Of a stretch of 64,000 nt of DNA, positions 27,000-36,473 are shown in pieces (the first letter of the stretch is position 1; every line of letters starts with the position of its first letter). The stretch covers positions 19,777-83,776 of the forward strand of contig URMK01000027.1 in assembly GCA_900548905.1 (NCBI GenBank), given 5' to 3'. The DNA is from an uncultured Lachnospiraceae bacterium. GTDB taxonomy: Bacteria; Bacillota; Clostridia; Lachnospirales; Lachnospiraceae. The position numbers and the translations under genes are program-made. A model generated the notes under the pieces. That model made no database searches and was not told where the DNA came from. It saw only the letters and a list, made by a program, of their open reading frames with translations.

Positions 27000-28395
27000 A
27001 CAGGAGTTAATAAAAACGATAAAAATACTGCGGGAAAAAACGAAAACTCCGGTAGCTGCAAGCTATGATGTGATTGTTGCAGGCGGTGGTGCTGCAGGAA
27101 TCATGGCGGCAGTTGCAGCGGCGAGGCATGGTGTTTCTGTGGCGATGATAGAAGCAGCACCTGCATTTGGTGGGGCAATGCTTGCCGGCGGCATTTCCTG
27201 GCTGAGTTTTTTCAATCTGTTTGGGCAATTCCATGTGGAGCCAAAGCAGGTATTGTTTGGTATTCCTTATGAAATGATACAACGTTTGGAAAAAGAGGGG
27301 AGTTGTCCCGGGTTTTATGAGGATCTCGGACCGGAGACGCAGGAAACCAGGGGAACCCATGCGAATCGTGAAGCGATCAGGCATATTTATTATCAATTGA
27401 TGCGAGAGCATGATATTGCCGTTTATCTGAATACACTTGTTTGTGATGTAATCAAAGAAAACGGCAGAGTAACAGGCATTATTGTCCAGACTGTAAATGG
27501 ACGGTTCTCACTTCGGGCAAAAAATGTAATCGATTGTACAGGGGACGGCGATGTAGCCTTCCTTGCGGGTGCCAACTGTAAAGAATTTCTGTCTCATGGT
27601 GTGGGAATGGCTTTCGGCGTTTCGAATGTGGATTTTAAAAAGGCATTGGAGTTTGGCAGATCCCATAATGCATTGATTCATGACTGTACCGGCGAAAATG
27701 GCCGTTATAAGGGGAAGTTGGTAAAATATGCGCTTCGTACGGAACGAATTCCTGAATTAAAGAAGGGTGTGCAGAAAAGTGGAATCCATGGAAGCTTTTG
27801 CATGACTATTGCTCATGACGGAGAAGCTTCTTATATAAATGGTGTAAATGCTGCAGGAGGCGGTAACTGTCTGGACAGCGAAAAAACCACCGATACGATT
27901 CTGACCTTGAGAGATAATATAAAAAAATCTACAGAATTTTTAAAAAGAGAAATACCGGGCTTTGAAAATGCCCATTTGTCATGGAGTTCTCCGGTGATAG
28001 GGCCACGGCACACCAGATATGTAGAGTGTGAATACGACATTTCCCAGGAACATGTACAGAAAGCCTGGATACCGGAAGATAGTATCGGCTTGTTTGGTTC
28101 TCAGGATGCTCATTTCCTGGGGCGTGTGATTGACGGCGGTAAGTGGTATGGAATTCCCTATCGTGCTCTTATTCCGAAATTTGTAGAGAATGTGCTGGTG
28201 GCGGGGCGTATGATATCCTCCGACTGGATTGCGCATATGTCTACTCGTCTGATAGGTTCCTGTTTTATTCAGGGACAGGCGGCAGGTACAGCAGCGGCGC
28301 TGGCAGTGCAGAAGCAATGCTCCGTGAGAGAAGTGGATATTATGCTGCTTCGGGATATTTTAAAGCAGGATAAGGTTTATCTGGGGGATGAGTGA
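26992..28395 (+). CDS. FAD-dependent oxidoreductase (FAD_oxidored type), copy 2
   Basis: The protein is about 467 aa from the TTG at 26992, which has AAAGGA 11 bases upstream and overlaps the previous stop by eight bases. ATG 26980 is possible but its ribosome binding site would be too close. G-G-G-A-A-G lies at about 31-36, and the C-terminal G-R-M-I-S-S-D-W-I and S-T-R-L-I-G motifs match copy 1 (25614). Both proteins share the segment G-I-P-Y-R-A-L-I-P. The two copies have clearly diverged, so this is an old duplication kept by selection. The role is uncharacterised; it may act with copy 1 on the product of the neighbouring glycosidases. Confidence 0.8.
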   Translation: MAEQELIKTIKILREKTKTPVAASYDVIVAGGGAAGIMAAVAAARHGVSVAMIEAAPAFGGAMLAGGISWLSFFNLFGQFHVEPKQVLFGIPYEMIQRLEKEGSCPGFYEDLGPETQETRGTHANREAIRHIYYQLMREHDIAVYLNTLVCDVIKENGRVTGIIVQTVNGRFSLRAKNVIDCTGDGDVAFLAGANCKEFLSHGVGMAFGVSNVDFKKALEFGRSHNALIHDCTGENGRYKGKLVKYALRTERIPELKKGVQKSGIHGSFCMTIAHDGEASYINGVNAAGGGNCLDSEKTTDTILTLRDNIKKSTEFLKREIPGFENAHLSWSSPVIGPRHTRYVECEYDISQEHVQKAWIPEDSIGLFGSQDAHFLGRVIDGGKWYGIPYRALIPKFVENVLVAGRMISSDWIAHMSTRLIGSCFIQGQAAGTAAALAVQKQCSVREVDIMLLRDILKQDKVYLGDE

Positions 28396-28410
28396 GAGAG
28401 GAGAGAGGTT

Positions 28411-30999
28411 ATGAAATTAACGATAATTTGCAGAGGTGAATTTGCTCCTTCTGCAAGATTCGGATTGGAACGGTTGGAATCATCGGCAAGGGGGAAAGAG
28501 GTTGATATTGACTATGATTCCTATTGGAATGGAAAAGGTCCTTTTCTGTTAACGGGAACCATACAGGATCGTTTTATACAAATTGCGCTTAAGCGGGCTG
28601 GAATTGTACCGGAAAATAAACCGGAAGGAGTTATACTGGCGGCAGGAACTACAGATGATAAAAGATCGCTTATCATTGCTGCCGGTACCGATAGTGTGGG
28701 ATTGATGTATACCCTTTGTGAGCTTGCACAAAGATTGGAGGCATATGGAACGGAATGCCTGAAAATTACGGAGAACATAGTGCAATATCCTGCAATAGCG
28801 AACCGTGTTGCGGGACGGTTCCTACACAGTGAGCGGGATGACAGTTGGTATTTTTCGGATGAATTCTGGGATTATTATACAGCCCGTCTGGCTATGGCCC
28901 GTATCAACCGGTTGCATCTCATTACAGGAATGGATTCTGCTTATATGTCTCCTCCCTATCCGTTTCTTATAAAGACACCTGGTTATGAAGAGGTAATTGC
29001 AGTTACAGATGGAAATCCGGAAAAGCGTCGGATTGAGTGTCTGAACAGACTTCGGAAAATCGGTGCACTTTGTCATAAAAGGGGAATTACATTCTGTTTC
29101 GGCTGTTGGCAGCAAAAGCCCTGGACGGCAAATCAGAAATCTCTTGTAAAGAACTGCCCTGATGACAGCCGCTTTGGAGATTATGCGCAAAAATCCATTT
29201 GGGAATTGATCAGTCAATGTCCGGAAATAGATATTCTGTCCTTCCGCGTGAATCCGGAAGCAGGTATCAGGGATGAAAATGGGAACTTTGATACTGCTCA
29301 GGAATTTTGGTATGGCATGTTAAATGCAATAAAATCCGCCAGTCGTCGTGTAAAAGTTGAACTTCGAGCCAAAGGACTGACAGACTCCATGACAAAATAT
29401 GCCCTAAGCCTTGGTCTGGACCTGACGATCCCTACTAAGGCGTGGTGTGAACATATCGGGCTGCCCTATCAGATGCTGCAGATGCGGCAGGAGGAAATGG
29501 AAAGCAGTATGACCAACGAAAGTGCTACGAGAAGGTATTCTTATGATGATATGCAGCGTATTCCGCGCAGCTATGATTTGCAATATCGTCTGTGGAACTA
29601 TGGCAGTACCAATGTCCTTTTGTGGGGAGATCCCCTTTATGCATCCCGGTTTGTGAAGTCTTGTATAGAAGGGCAGGCGACCGGCTTTGAGTTTACAGCA
29701 CCGCTTTCCATGAAGGGTGGCCATGCACTGATTCCCGGTGAGGAATGGCCCCTTCATATACATCCGGATATGATTACATATCAATTTGAGGATGAGCGCT
29801 ACTGGATGTGGTATCTTTCTTTTGGCAGGTTGTCTTATAATCCGGAGGATTCTCAGGAGGTGTGGAAAAGAGAAATGCGGTTCCGCTTCGGAGAGGCGGC
29901 AGAGGATATGGAACAGGCATACTTGTCCTCCAGCCGGATCCTGCCGCTTGTCACCACAGCTCATTTCCCGGAGCATCCCTCCATGCACTACTGGCCGGAA
30001 TTATATGGAAGTGCAGCGCTTTTTGCGGAGAATAATTATGAGCCGTGGTTCCGGAAGGAAGTAAGTCCCAGAAGAAAAGGCAGTTGGTATGCAAATGCGG
30101 ATCCCAGCGATGAAACGCTGTTTACTTCTATTGAAAAATATGTAGAAGGTCTACTGGAAGGGCAGCCTGTACATTGCTATTCACCGCTTGAAGTGGGAGA
30201 CTGGTATTATGCGCTGGCAGCTAGGACGATGGAGAGTGTATGCCGCCTGGAAAAAGCGCCGGACAACCCGGAGGTCAGGGCCAGCATAGTGGATTTTACA
30301 ATGCTGGCCAATTTGGGATTTTACCATGCCTATATGGTGCAGGCAGCCTACCATCTTTGCCTGTATTATAAAACAGGAATCGCAGAGTCTCTGACCCCAT
30401 CATGGATGGCAATGTATCAGGCGCACAGTGCCTTTGCGAAGGTAAGCGAGTTGGGGACGAAATACTATGCGCGGAATCTGGAATTTGATTCCGGCGACAG
30501 CACGGTGAGAAACGGAAACTGGCAGGATCGGCTGGAGTATCAGATGGATGCTGATCTGAAAAAACTGAAAGAACTGCTGACAGAGCATGAAATCGACTGC
30601 GAAATGCCTGTAGATAGTGAATATCATAGTCTTGTAAAGCCGTTTTCCTGGCCGGTAAGTCTGTCGGATGATGTACCGGAAAGCTGGACGTCCGGACGGG
30701 ACTTGAGGGTGACGCTGTCAGTAGGAGTAAGGCTGGAAAAATGCGCGGGAATAAAGGCAGTGCTTCATTACCGGAATGTGAATATGCGAGAGGGTAGATT
30801 CCGGGAGATTTTAATGGAAGCGCAGAGCGACAGCTTCACTGCAGTCATACCGGGGGAATATATAACAGAAACCTATAATTTATATGTCTATTTCACCTGT
30901 GAAGATCTGAACGGGAATATCAGGATACATCCGGGGATCTGTAATCAGGAGTATACGATGCCTGTTCATACGGTGAAAACCAATCATGAATTTAATTAG
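28411..30999 (+). CDS. Uncharacterised 862-aa protein, possible glycosidase of alpha-glucuronidase/hexosaminidase-like build
   Basis: I do not recognise a named family. The first 120 residues look like the small alpha/beta domain that precedes the barrel in GH20, GH67 and GH115 enzymes (A-G-T-D-S-V-G-L-M-Y-T-L, then a P-A-I-A-N-R-V-A-G-R-F entry into the barrel). Residues about 120-480 look like a TIM barrel, followed by a helical region and a C-terminal beta domain (about 740-862). A strong GAGAGGAGAGAGG site and the tight spacing put it in the operon. An acidic-sugar-releasing role such as glucuronidase would fit decorated xylan, but no catalytic pair can be assigned with confidence. No signal peptide is seen. 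Confidence 0.6.
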   Translation: MKLTIICRGEFAPSARFGLERLESSARGKEVDIDYDSYWNGKGPFLLTGTIQDRFIQIALKRAGIVPENKPEGVILAAGTTDDKRSLIIAAGTDSVGLMYTLCELAQRLEAYGTECLKITENIVQYPAIANRVAGRFLHSERDDSWYFSDEFWDYYTARLAMARINRLHLITGMDSAYMSPPYPFLIKTPGYEEVIAVTDGNPEKRRIECLNRLRKIGALCHKRGITFCFGCWQQKPWTANQKSLVKNCPDDSRFGDYAQKSIWELISQCPEIDILSFRVNPEAGIRDENGNFDTAQEFWYGMLNAIKSASRRVKVELRAKGLTDSMTKYALSLGLDLTIPTKAWCEHIGLPYQMLQMRQEEMESSMTNESATRRYSYDDMQRIPRSYDLQYRLWNYGSTNVLLWGDPLYASRFVKSCIEGQATGFEFTAPLSMKGGHALIPGEEWPLHIHPDMITYQFEDERYWMWYLSFGRLSYNPEDSQEVWKREMRFRFGEAAEDMEQAYLSSSRILPLVTTAHFPEHPSMHYWPELYGSAALFAENNYEPWFRKEVSPRRKGSWYANADPSDETLFTSIEKYVEGLLEGQPVHCYSPLEVGDWYYALAARTMESVCRLEKAPDNPEVRASIVDFTMLANLGFYHAYMVQAAYHLCLYYKTGIAESLTPSWMAMYQAHSAFAKVSELGTKYYARNLEFDSGDSTVRNGNWQDRLEYQMDADLKKLKELLTEHEIDCEMPVDSEYHSLVKPFSWPVSLSDDVPESWTSGRDLRVTLSVGVRLEKCAGIKAVLHYRNVNMREGRFREILMEAQSDSFTAVIPGEYITETYNLYVYFTCEDLNGNIRIHPGICNQEYTMPVHTVKTNHEFN

Positions 31000-31014
31000 A
31001 AAAGGAGAAGAAGA

Positions 31015-31905
31015 ATGAAAATAGGATTAATCGGATTGGGAATTATGGGAAAGCCTATGGCAAAAAATATATTGAAAGCAGGATATGATCTTTGGGTTAC
31101 AGATCTGGTGACTGACAATGTGGAGGAAGTGGTTGCCGCGGGGGCAAAAAGCGCGACAAAAGAGGAAATAGGGGAAGGTTGCGAGGTGGTTATGACCATG
31201 CTCCCTAATTCTCCTCATGTAAAAAGTGTGGTATTAGGAGAAGGCGGTTTAATTAACTATATGCACGCGGGACAGGTATATATTGATATGAGTTCGATTA
31301 ACCCTGTCGCCAGTAAAGAAATTGCGGCGGCATTGGCCCCAAAAGGAGTAGAAATGCTGGATGCGCCCGTGTCAGGAGGGGAGCCGAAGGCGATTGACGG
31401 CACGCTGAGCTTTATGGTGGGCGGCAGACAGGAGGTATTTGATAAGTATAAACCGATCCTGGAAACAATGGGCTCATCCGTAGTCCTGTGTGGGAAAATT
31501 GGCGCCGGTAATACAACCAAGCTGGCAAATCAGGTGATTGTGGCGCTGAATATCGCTGCCATGGCGGAGGCCTTTACGCTTGCGACAAAGGCTGGTGTGG
31601 ATCCGGAGAAAGTATTTGAGGCAATTCGCGGCGGATTGGCGGGATCTACAGTCATGAATGCCAAAGTGCCGATGATTCTGGAGGGGAATTTTAACCCTGG
31701 CTTCCGGATTGATTTACATATCAAGGACTTGTGTAACGCGATGGATGCCGGCCACAGCGTGGGCGCTCCGCTGCCGCTTACTGCAGGGGTACTGGAAATG
31801 ATGGAAACACTTCATGCGGATGGACACGGAAATGACGATCATAGTAGCTTGGCAAATTATTATGCAAAGATTTCAGGAACCGATATCAGAAAAGGCGGAG
31901 AATAA
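31015..31905 (+). CDS. 2-hydroxy-3-oxopropionate (tartronate semialdehyde) reductase-like beta-hydroxyacid dehydrogenase
   Basis: This 296-aa protein belongs to the beta-hydroxyacid dehydrogenase family. It has the N-terminal G-L-G-I-M-G (7-12), the substrate motif D-A-P-V-S-G-G (116-122) and catalytic Lys169 with Asn173 in G-A-G-N-T-T-K-L-A-N-Q. Family members include GarR/GlxR, which reduce tartronate semialdehyde to D-glycerate with NAD(P)H, and 3-hydroxyisobutyrate dehydrogenases. The glycerate kinase and isomerase in the same putative regulon make the GarR-like function the best guess. It lies 15 bases after the 862-aa gene and 15 bases before another dehydrogenase. Confidence 0.87.
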   Translation: MKIGLIGLGIMGKPMAKNILKAGYDLWVTDLVTDNVEEVVAAGAKSATKEEIGEGCEVVMTMLPNSPHVKSVVLGEGGLINYMHAGQVYIDMSSINPVASKEIAAALAPKGVEMLDAPVSGGEPKAIDGTLSFMVGGRQEVFDKYKPILETMGSSVVLCGKIGAGNTTKLANQVIVALNIAAMAEAFTLATKAGVDPEKVFEAIRGGLAGSTVMNAKVPMILEGNFNPGFRIDLHIKDLCNAMDAGHSVGAPLPLTAGVLEMMETLHADGHGNDDHSSLANYYAKISGTDIRKGGE

Positions 31906-31920
31906 CCCCGGGGGGATGAA

Positions 31921-32919
31921 ATGGCAGAGAAGAAGATTCACGAAGTGCTGTGTGCCCTGGAATATGGCTTGGAAATGCAGAAAAAAATTAACCAGGCCTT
32001 TGCACCGGCAAAAGTGTATCATGTGAAATTCGAGGATGATGAAACGATTCGGAGTATTATTGATCGGGTGGACGTGGCGGTACTTCCTACAGATCTTGAT
32101 GAACGGATTTTGGCGGGAAGCAGGCTGAAATGGGTGCATTGCTGCCATGCAGGACTGACGCTTTCCGCAAGGAAAGAAGTATTTGACAGAGGAATCCTTT
32201 TGTCCGGTGGAGCGGGACGCTCTGCGCCGTCTCTGGCCGAACACACTTTTTTCTTTGCGCTGGCGCTGACCTATGGCGCATTTTTATTGAAGGAGGAGCA
32301 GGAGAATAAGGATTGGCACGCCACTTGGATGCGTTATGCATATTCCAGAGGGATGAACGGAAAGATCATGGGGATTATAGGTTTGGGGCATACGGGAATG
32401 GCCGTGGCGAAACGCGCGAAGGCCTTCGATATGCGGGTCATCGCTTATTCCAGAAGAAAACGGGAAACACTTCCGGAAAATGTGGATGTCTGTTATGCAC
32501 AGGATGCGGGAGAAGGCTTTGAGGTGTTGTTAAAAGAAAGTGATTATATTGTACTGTGCTGCAATTTGTCGGATGAGACATATCATCTGATCGGAAAAGA
32601 AGAGTTGGCAATGATGAAAGACTCTGCTTTTCTCATCAATATGGCTAGGGGACAGGTGGTGGATCAGGATGCGTTGTATGGGGCTTTGCGGGATAAAGTA
32701 ATAGCCGGTGCCGGATGCGATGTATTTAACGAGGAACCCCTGCCGCCATCGGATCCGCTTTGGGAACTGCCTAATATCATAATTACGCCGCACGCTACAC
32801 CGCATGTACCGGACCGGGCGGCCAGATCTACCGATGCTCTATTTGAAAATATTGAAAGATATAAAAGAGGGGAAAGGCTGGTCAACCAGTCCGACCTCAG
32901 AGATGTTTACACAAAATAG
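31921..32919 (+). CDS. D-2-hydroxyacid dehydrogenase, second of three
   Basis: This 332-aa NAD-dependent enzyme has G-L-G-H-T-G (154-159) and catalytic Arg243 (A-R-G), Glu272 (E-E-P) and His291 (P-H-A-T-P). It is only distantly related to the dehydrogenases at 18729 and 35449, so it is not a recent copy. The general reaction is reversible oxidation of a D-2-hydroxyacid to a 2-ketoacid in the cytosol; the substrate cannot be told from sequence. A G-rich site (GGGGGGATGAA) directly precedes the ATG. The GH2 gene follows within nine bases. Confidence 0.82.
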   Translation: MAEKKIHEVLCALEYGLEMQKKINQAFAPAKVYHVKFEDDETIRSIIDRVDVAVLPTDLDERILAGSRLKWVHCCHAGLTLSARKEVFDRGILLSGGAGRSAPSLAEHTFFFALALTYGAFLLKEEQENKDWHATWMRYAYSRGMNGKIMGIIGLGHTGMAVAKRAKAFDMRVIAYSRRKRETLPENVDVCYAQDAGEGFEVLLKESDYIVLCCNLSDETYHLIGKEELAMMKDSAFLINMARGQVVDQDALYGALRDKVIAGAGCDVFNEEPLPPSDPLWELPNIIITPHATPHVPDRAARSTDALFENIERYKRGERLVNQSDLRDVYTK

Positions 32920-32928
32920 GAGATGCTG

Positions 32929-35394
32929 ATGAAATATATAAAAAAATTGACAAATGACTGGTATATGAGAGAAGCTTCCGGTGAGGGAGAATGGCTGGCC
33001 TGCAGCATGCCCTCTGTTGTGCAGGAAGTACTGTTTGTGCATAACCTTCTGGACCGAGATGTGCTGGAAACCGGACGTGCCGAAAAATGCACTTGGGTTT
33101 CCGAACGCGACTGGATTTTTCAGACAGAATTTGCCGCGCCCGGTGGCAGTGGTATGACTTATCTGGAATTTAAGGGGCTGGATACAGTAGTAGATATCTG
33201 TCTGAACGGCGAAAGGATATGCAGACATGAGTCTATGTTCATGCCATGTAAGGTGGATGTAACCGGAAAACTACAGAAAACCAACAAACTGCTGTTACAT
33301 TTTTATGCGCCTGTAAATGTAATCAAAGAATATCAGCTTCCCGAATCCTATAAAGGGAAAATCGGCCCTATGGGACTTTTGCGCAAGGCACATATGGATT
33401 TCAGCCCTCATGGCGGTGTAGTGCCTTATTTTACTCCTATCGGAGTATATGATGATATTGTTCTTGTACAGGTGGAGGAAAGTGAAATCACCTATGCAGA
33501 TATTGAGACTGATCTGGACCGCCATTATAAGGATGGAAGCTTCCATCTGGTGCTGCACCGTACACCGGCTGAGGGAGTGTGCGCAAAATTACGTCTCTAT
33601 GCACCTGACGGCAGCTTGGCAATAGAACAGGACTGTGACATCTGGGGGAATGATAAAGAGGATATGCCGGTATGCCGATTTGACATTCCTATGGAAATGC
33701 CTCTGTTATGGTGGCCGCGGAATTATGGGAAGCAGCCTCTCTATCGGGCGGAAATCGGCCTGTGGAAATCTGGAAATGAGATCGACCGGATAACCAGGAC
33801 GGTTGGTTTCCGTAAAATCGAAGTCATTGGGGATATGCGCTTCCGGGTAAATGGAAAAGAAATCAAACTTTGGGGTACAGCTACAACACCGTTCTGGGGC
33901 TGCAGTCACAAATGGGTTCCGGAAAGAGTAAAAGAACTTCTTGATTTTGCGGTAAGGGGAAATATGAATGCGATCCGTCTCTGGGGGCCTGGACAGCCTT
34001 ACCATGAGGGGCTATATGAATATGCTTCCCAATTGGGTATTCTGATTTGGCAGGAATTTCATACAGGAGGTGCGTATGTACCCGATTTGCCAATATTTAC
34101 AGATATCGTAATGGAGGAAGCCAGGACAGAGGTAAGCAGGCTCAAACACTATCCCTGCATCTTTATGTGGTGCGGCGGAAATGAGCATTTTTATATGCTG
34201 GATATTTTTAGCCCCGAGGAAAACCATGAAATTGGCTATGATTTGCTTCGCTATCGGCTGCGGGATCTTGTAGCCGAAATGGATCCAAAGCGTTATTATC
34301 ATGAAAGCAGCCCCTGTGAAGGGCGTTTCCCCAATGAAGCAGTTTATGGAGATAATCATGGTTCCCGTGCAGCCCAGTGCTTTCTGCCCGGTGAGGCGCA
34401 TGCGCATTTCTTTTCAGAGAATATCAGGACGGTGATCCCGGAAATAAAAAGTTTAAAACGATTTATACCTGAAGATCAGCTGTGGCCGGAAGGATACAGC
34501 AATGCGATGCCTTTCGGATCAGCTTATCCGGTACCGGATTCATGGAAGGAGCGTACCATAAATAATTTTGAAAAGAAGACAGGCCCGTATGAACTGTTTT
34601 ACGATGCAACGGATGCCCCTTCCCTGATTTACAGATTAAATGCGGCAGCGGCATATGATATCCGGGAAATTATAACCAAACAGCGTCAGGGAAAACCTTT
34701 TTATGAGAGTGCAGGGGAACGTCGTTGCAACGGACATTTGTTCTGGAAACTGGCCTGTCCGTGGCCGCAGATTTATTGTGCGTTTATTGATTATTATATG
34801 GAACCTGGCCAGCCCTACTACATGCTGCGCCGTTGCTATGCCCCGGTCAGTGTTTCCATTGATATGCAGGATCATATTTACATATGGGGGGTCAATGATA
34901 CCGCGGCAGATTTCGGTGGCATGGTGACTGTGGAGGTATGCGAACTGGATTCCAATAGAATCACGCAGAGGATCAGCTTTCCCGTAGGGATACCGGAAGG
35001 GGATTCACTGGTGCTCAAATCATTGGACTGCTTCGGACATATCCAGCTCCGCTCCGTCATTCACGCGGTGCTGACAGACAGGGAGCAGAACATAATTTCC
35101 GAAGACTTCCAATATCTGATTTCGGAACGCCGTCTGCCTTTTGCGGAGGCACAGCTGTATATAAAACAGGAGGAGGACAGCATTATTGTCGGCACAGATC
35201 TGTTTGCCAGGTGTGTGGAGCTAAATGGAGATGATAACGGAGATGAGTTTGGATGGAAGTTTGAGGATAATTATTTTGATCTGATGCCAGGCCAGGAACG
35301 CAGAATAAAAATTTATGGCACTCACAAATCCGGTACTATTACGGCAAAGGCCCATTATGCAGTAAAGACAGCTTCCACAGAATGGAAACATTAA
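32929..35394 (+). CDS. Glycoside hydrolase family 2 (beta-mannosidase-like)
   Basis: The protein is 821 aa from the ATG at 32929, chosen over 32923 because TAGGAG sits six bases before it. An N-terminal jelly-roll, an immunoglobulin-like domain and a TIM barrel are followed by C-terminal beta domains. Acid/base Glu419 lies in W-C-G-G-N-E-H, and Glu497 in F-F-S-E-N is the likely nucleophile. The W-Q-E-F-H segment and overall plan fit the beta-mannosidase / exo-glucosaminidase branch rather than LacZ. It has no signal peptide. Its substrate is open; in this operon it would release a terminal beta-linked hexose from the imported oligosaccharide. Confidence 0.82.
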   Translation: MKYIKKLTNDWYMREASGEGEWLACSMPSVVQEVLFVHNLLDRDVLETGRAEKCTWVSERDWIFQTEFAAPGGSGMTYLEFKGLDTVVDICLNGERICRHESMFMPCKVDVTGKLQKTNKLLLHFYAPVNVIKEYQLPESYKGKIGPMGLLRKAHMDFSPHGGVVPYFTPIGVYDDIVLVQVEESEITYADIETDLDRHYKDGSFHLVLHRTPAEGVCAKLRLYAPDGSLAIEQDCDIWGNDKEDMPVCRFDIPMEMPLLWWPRNYGKQPLYRAEIGLWKSGNEIDRITRTVGFRKIEVIGDMRFRVNGKEIKLWGTATTPFWGCSHKWVPERVKELLDFAVRGNMNAIRLWGPGQPYHEGLYEYASQLGILIWQEFHTGGAYVPDLPIFTDIVMEEARTEVSRLKHYPCIFMWCGGNEHFYMLDIFSPEENHEIGYDLLRYRLRDLVAEMDPKRYYHESSPCEGRFPNEAVYGDNHGSRAAQCFLPGEAHAHFFSENIRTVIPEIKSLKRFIPEDQLWPEGYSNAMPFGSAYPVPDSWKERTINNFEKKTGPYELFYDATDAPSLIYRLNAAAAYDIREIITKQRQGKPFYESAGERRCNGHLFWKLACPWPQIYCAFIDYYMEPGQPYYMLRRCYAPVSVSIDMQDHIYIWGVNDTAADFGGMVTVEVCELDSNRITQRISFPVGIPEGDSLVLKSLDCFGHIQLRSVIHAVLTDREQNIISEDFQYLISERRLPFAEAQLYIKQEEDSIIVGTDLFARCVELNGDDNGDEFGWKFEDNYFDLMPGQERRIKIYGTHKSGTITAKAHYAVKTASTEWKH

Positions 35395-35448
35395 TGGTGG
35401 ATAAGTTATGATTCGGAAAACAAAGTGTGGAAAAAGGAGAGGACAGAG

Positions 35449-36405
35449 ATGAAGATTAGTTTGCTGGAACCTATTGGTGTATCGGCTGATGTGATTAAAG
35501 AACTTTCGCAGGGGATTATCGACAGGGGACATGAATTTGTCAGCTACGATACAAAGACAACTGATCCGAAAGAACTTGTGCGTCGGTCAGCAGGGAGTGA
35601 CATTGTGATGATTGCCAACAATCCTTATCCAGAGGAGGTGGTAAAAAGCACGGATGTCCTGAAAATGCTTTCGGTGGCGTTTACCGGAATTGATCATATT
35701 GCCACACAGGCATGTAAAGATAAGGATATTATGGTCTGCAATGCATCCGGCTATTCTAATGAAACCGTAGCGGAACTGGTGATCGGTATGGCGGTGAGCG
35801 CTTATCGAAACCTGGTTTTGGCAGATTCAAATGTACGCGGCCATAAAACAAGCGCGGGTATTGGGGGTATGGAAATCTGCGGAAAAACTGTGGGAATTAT
35901 TGGACTGGGGAAAATCGGAAAACGTACGGCGGAGCTTTTTTTGGCCTTCGGTGCAAAGGTGGTCGCATACAATAGAAGCCGGGACGGAGAAATGGAGAAA
36001 AAGGGTGTTGTTTATCAATCACTCGAAGAGGTGCTTTCCGGAAGTGATATCATTTCCCTGAACCTGCCGTTGAATACCTCCACTCGAGGTTTTTTAGATA
36101 GTGACCGTATTGCAATGATGAAAAAAAACGCAGTATTTATCAATTGTGCCAGAGGACCCATTGTGGATAATCAGGCATTGGCGGATGCATTAAATGAGGA
36201 AAGACTTGCTTATGCCTGCATTGATGTATTCGATATGGAACCGCCGATACCGGAGGATTATCCGCTGCTTCATGCCAAGAATACTTTATTGACACCTCAT
36301 ATTGCATTTATTTCTAAGGAAGCCATGCTGCGCAGGGCAAAGATTGTGTTTGAAAATGTGTATGCTTATTTGGACGGCCAGCCTCAGAATGTATGTAAAT
36401 TATAG
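35449..36405 (+). CDS. D-2-hydroxyacid dehydrogenase, third of three
   Basis: The protein is 318 aa from ATG 35449, preceded by AAGGAGAGG; the GTG further upstream at 35425 is unlikely. It has the Rossmann motif G-L-G-K-I-G (152-157) and catalytic Arg235 (A-R-G-P), Glu264 (M-E-P) and His284 (P-H-I-A-F). It resembles phosphoglycerate/lactate-type D-2-hydroxyacid dehydrogenases. The last 83 bases of conserved sequence (36316-36398) recur almost unchanged at 38936-39018, a gene fragment before the GH43-like gene. The substrate is unknown; the operon context suggests glycerate, hydroxypyruvate or a related acid. Confidence 0.83.
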   Translation: MKISLLEPIGVSADVIKELSQGIIDRGHEFVSYDTKTTDPKELVRRSAGSDIVMIANNPYPEEVVKSTDVLKMLSVAFTGIDHIATQACKDKDIMVCNASGYSNETVAELVIGMAVSAYRNLVLADSNVRGHKTSAGIGGMEICGKTVGIIGLGKIGKRTAELFLAFGAKVVAYNRSRDGEMEKKGVVYQSLEEVLSGSDIISLNLPLNTSTRGFLDSDRIAMMKKNAVFINCARGPIVDNQALADALNEERLAYACIDVFDMEPPIPEDYPLLHAKNTLLTPHIAFISKEAMLRRAKIVFENVYAYLDGQPQNVCKL

Positions 36406-36473
36406 GAAGAGTTTAAAGATGGCTAACATATGCCGGATCTGGATTTGCTCAGAAACATGGAGGGTCAGCTTCG

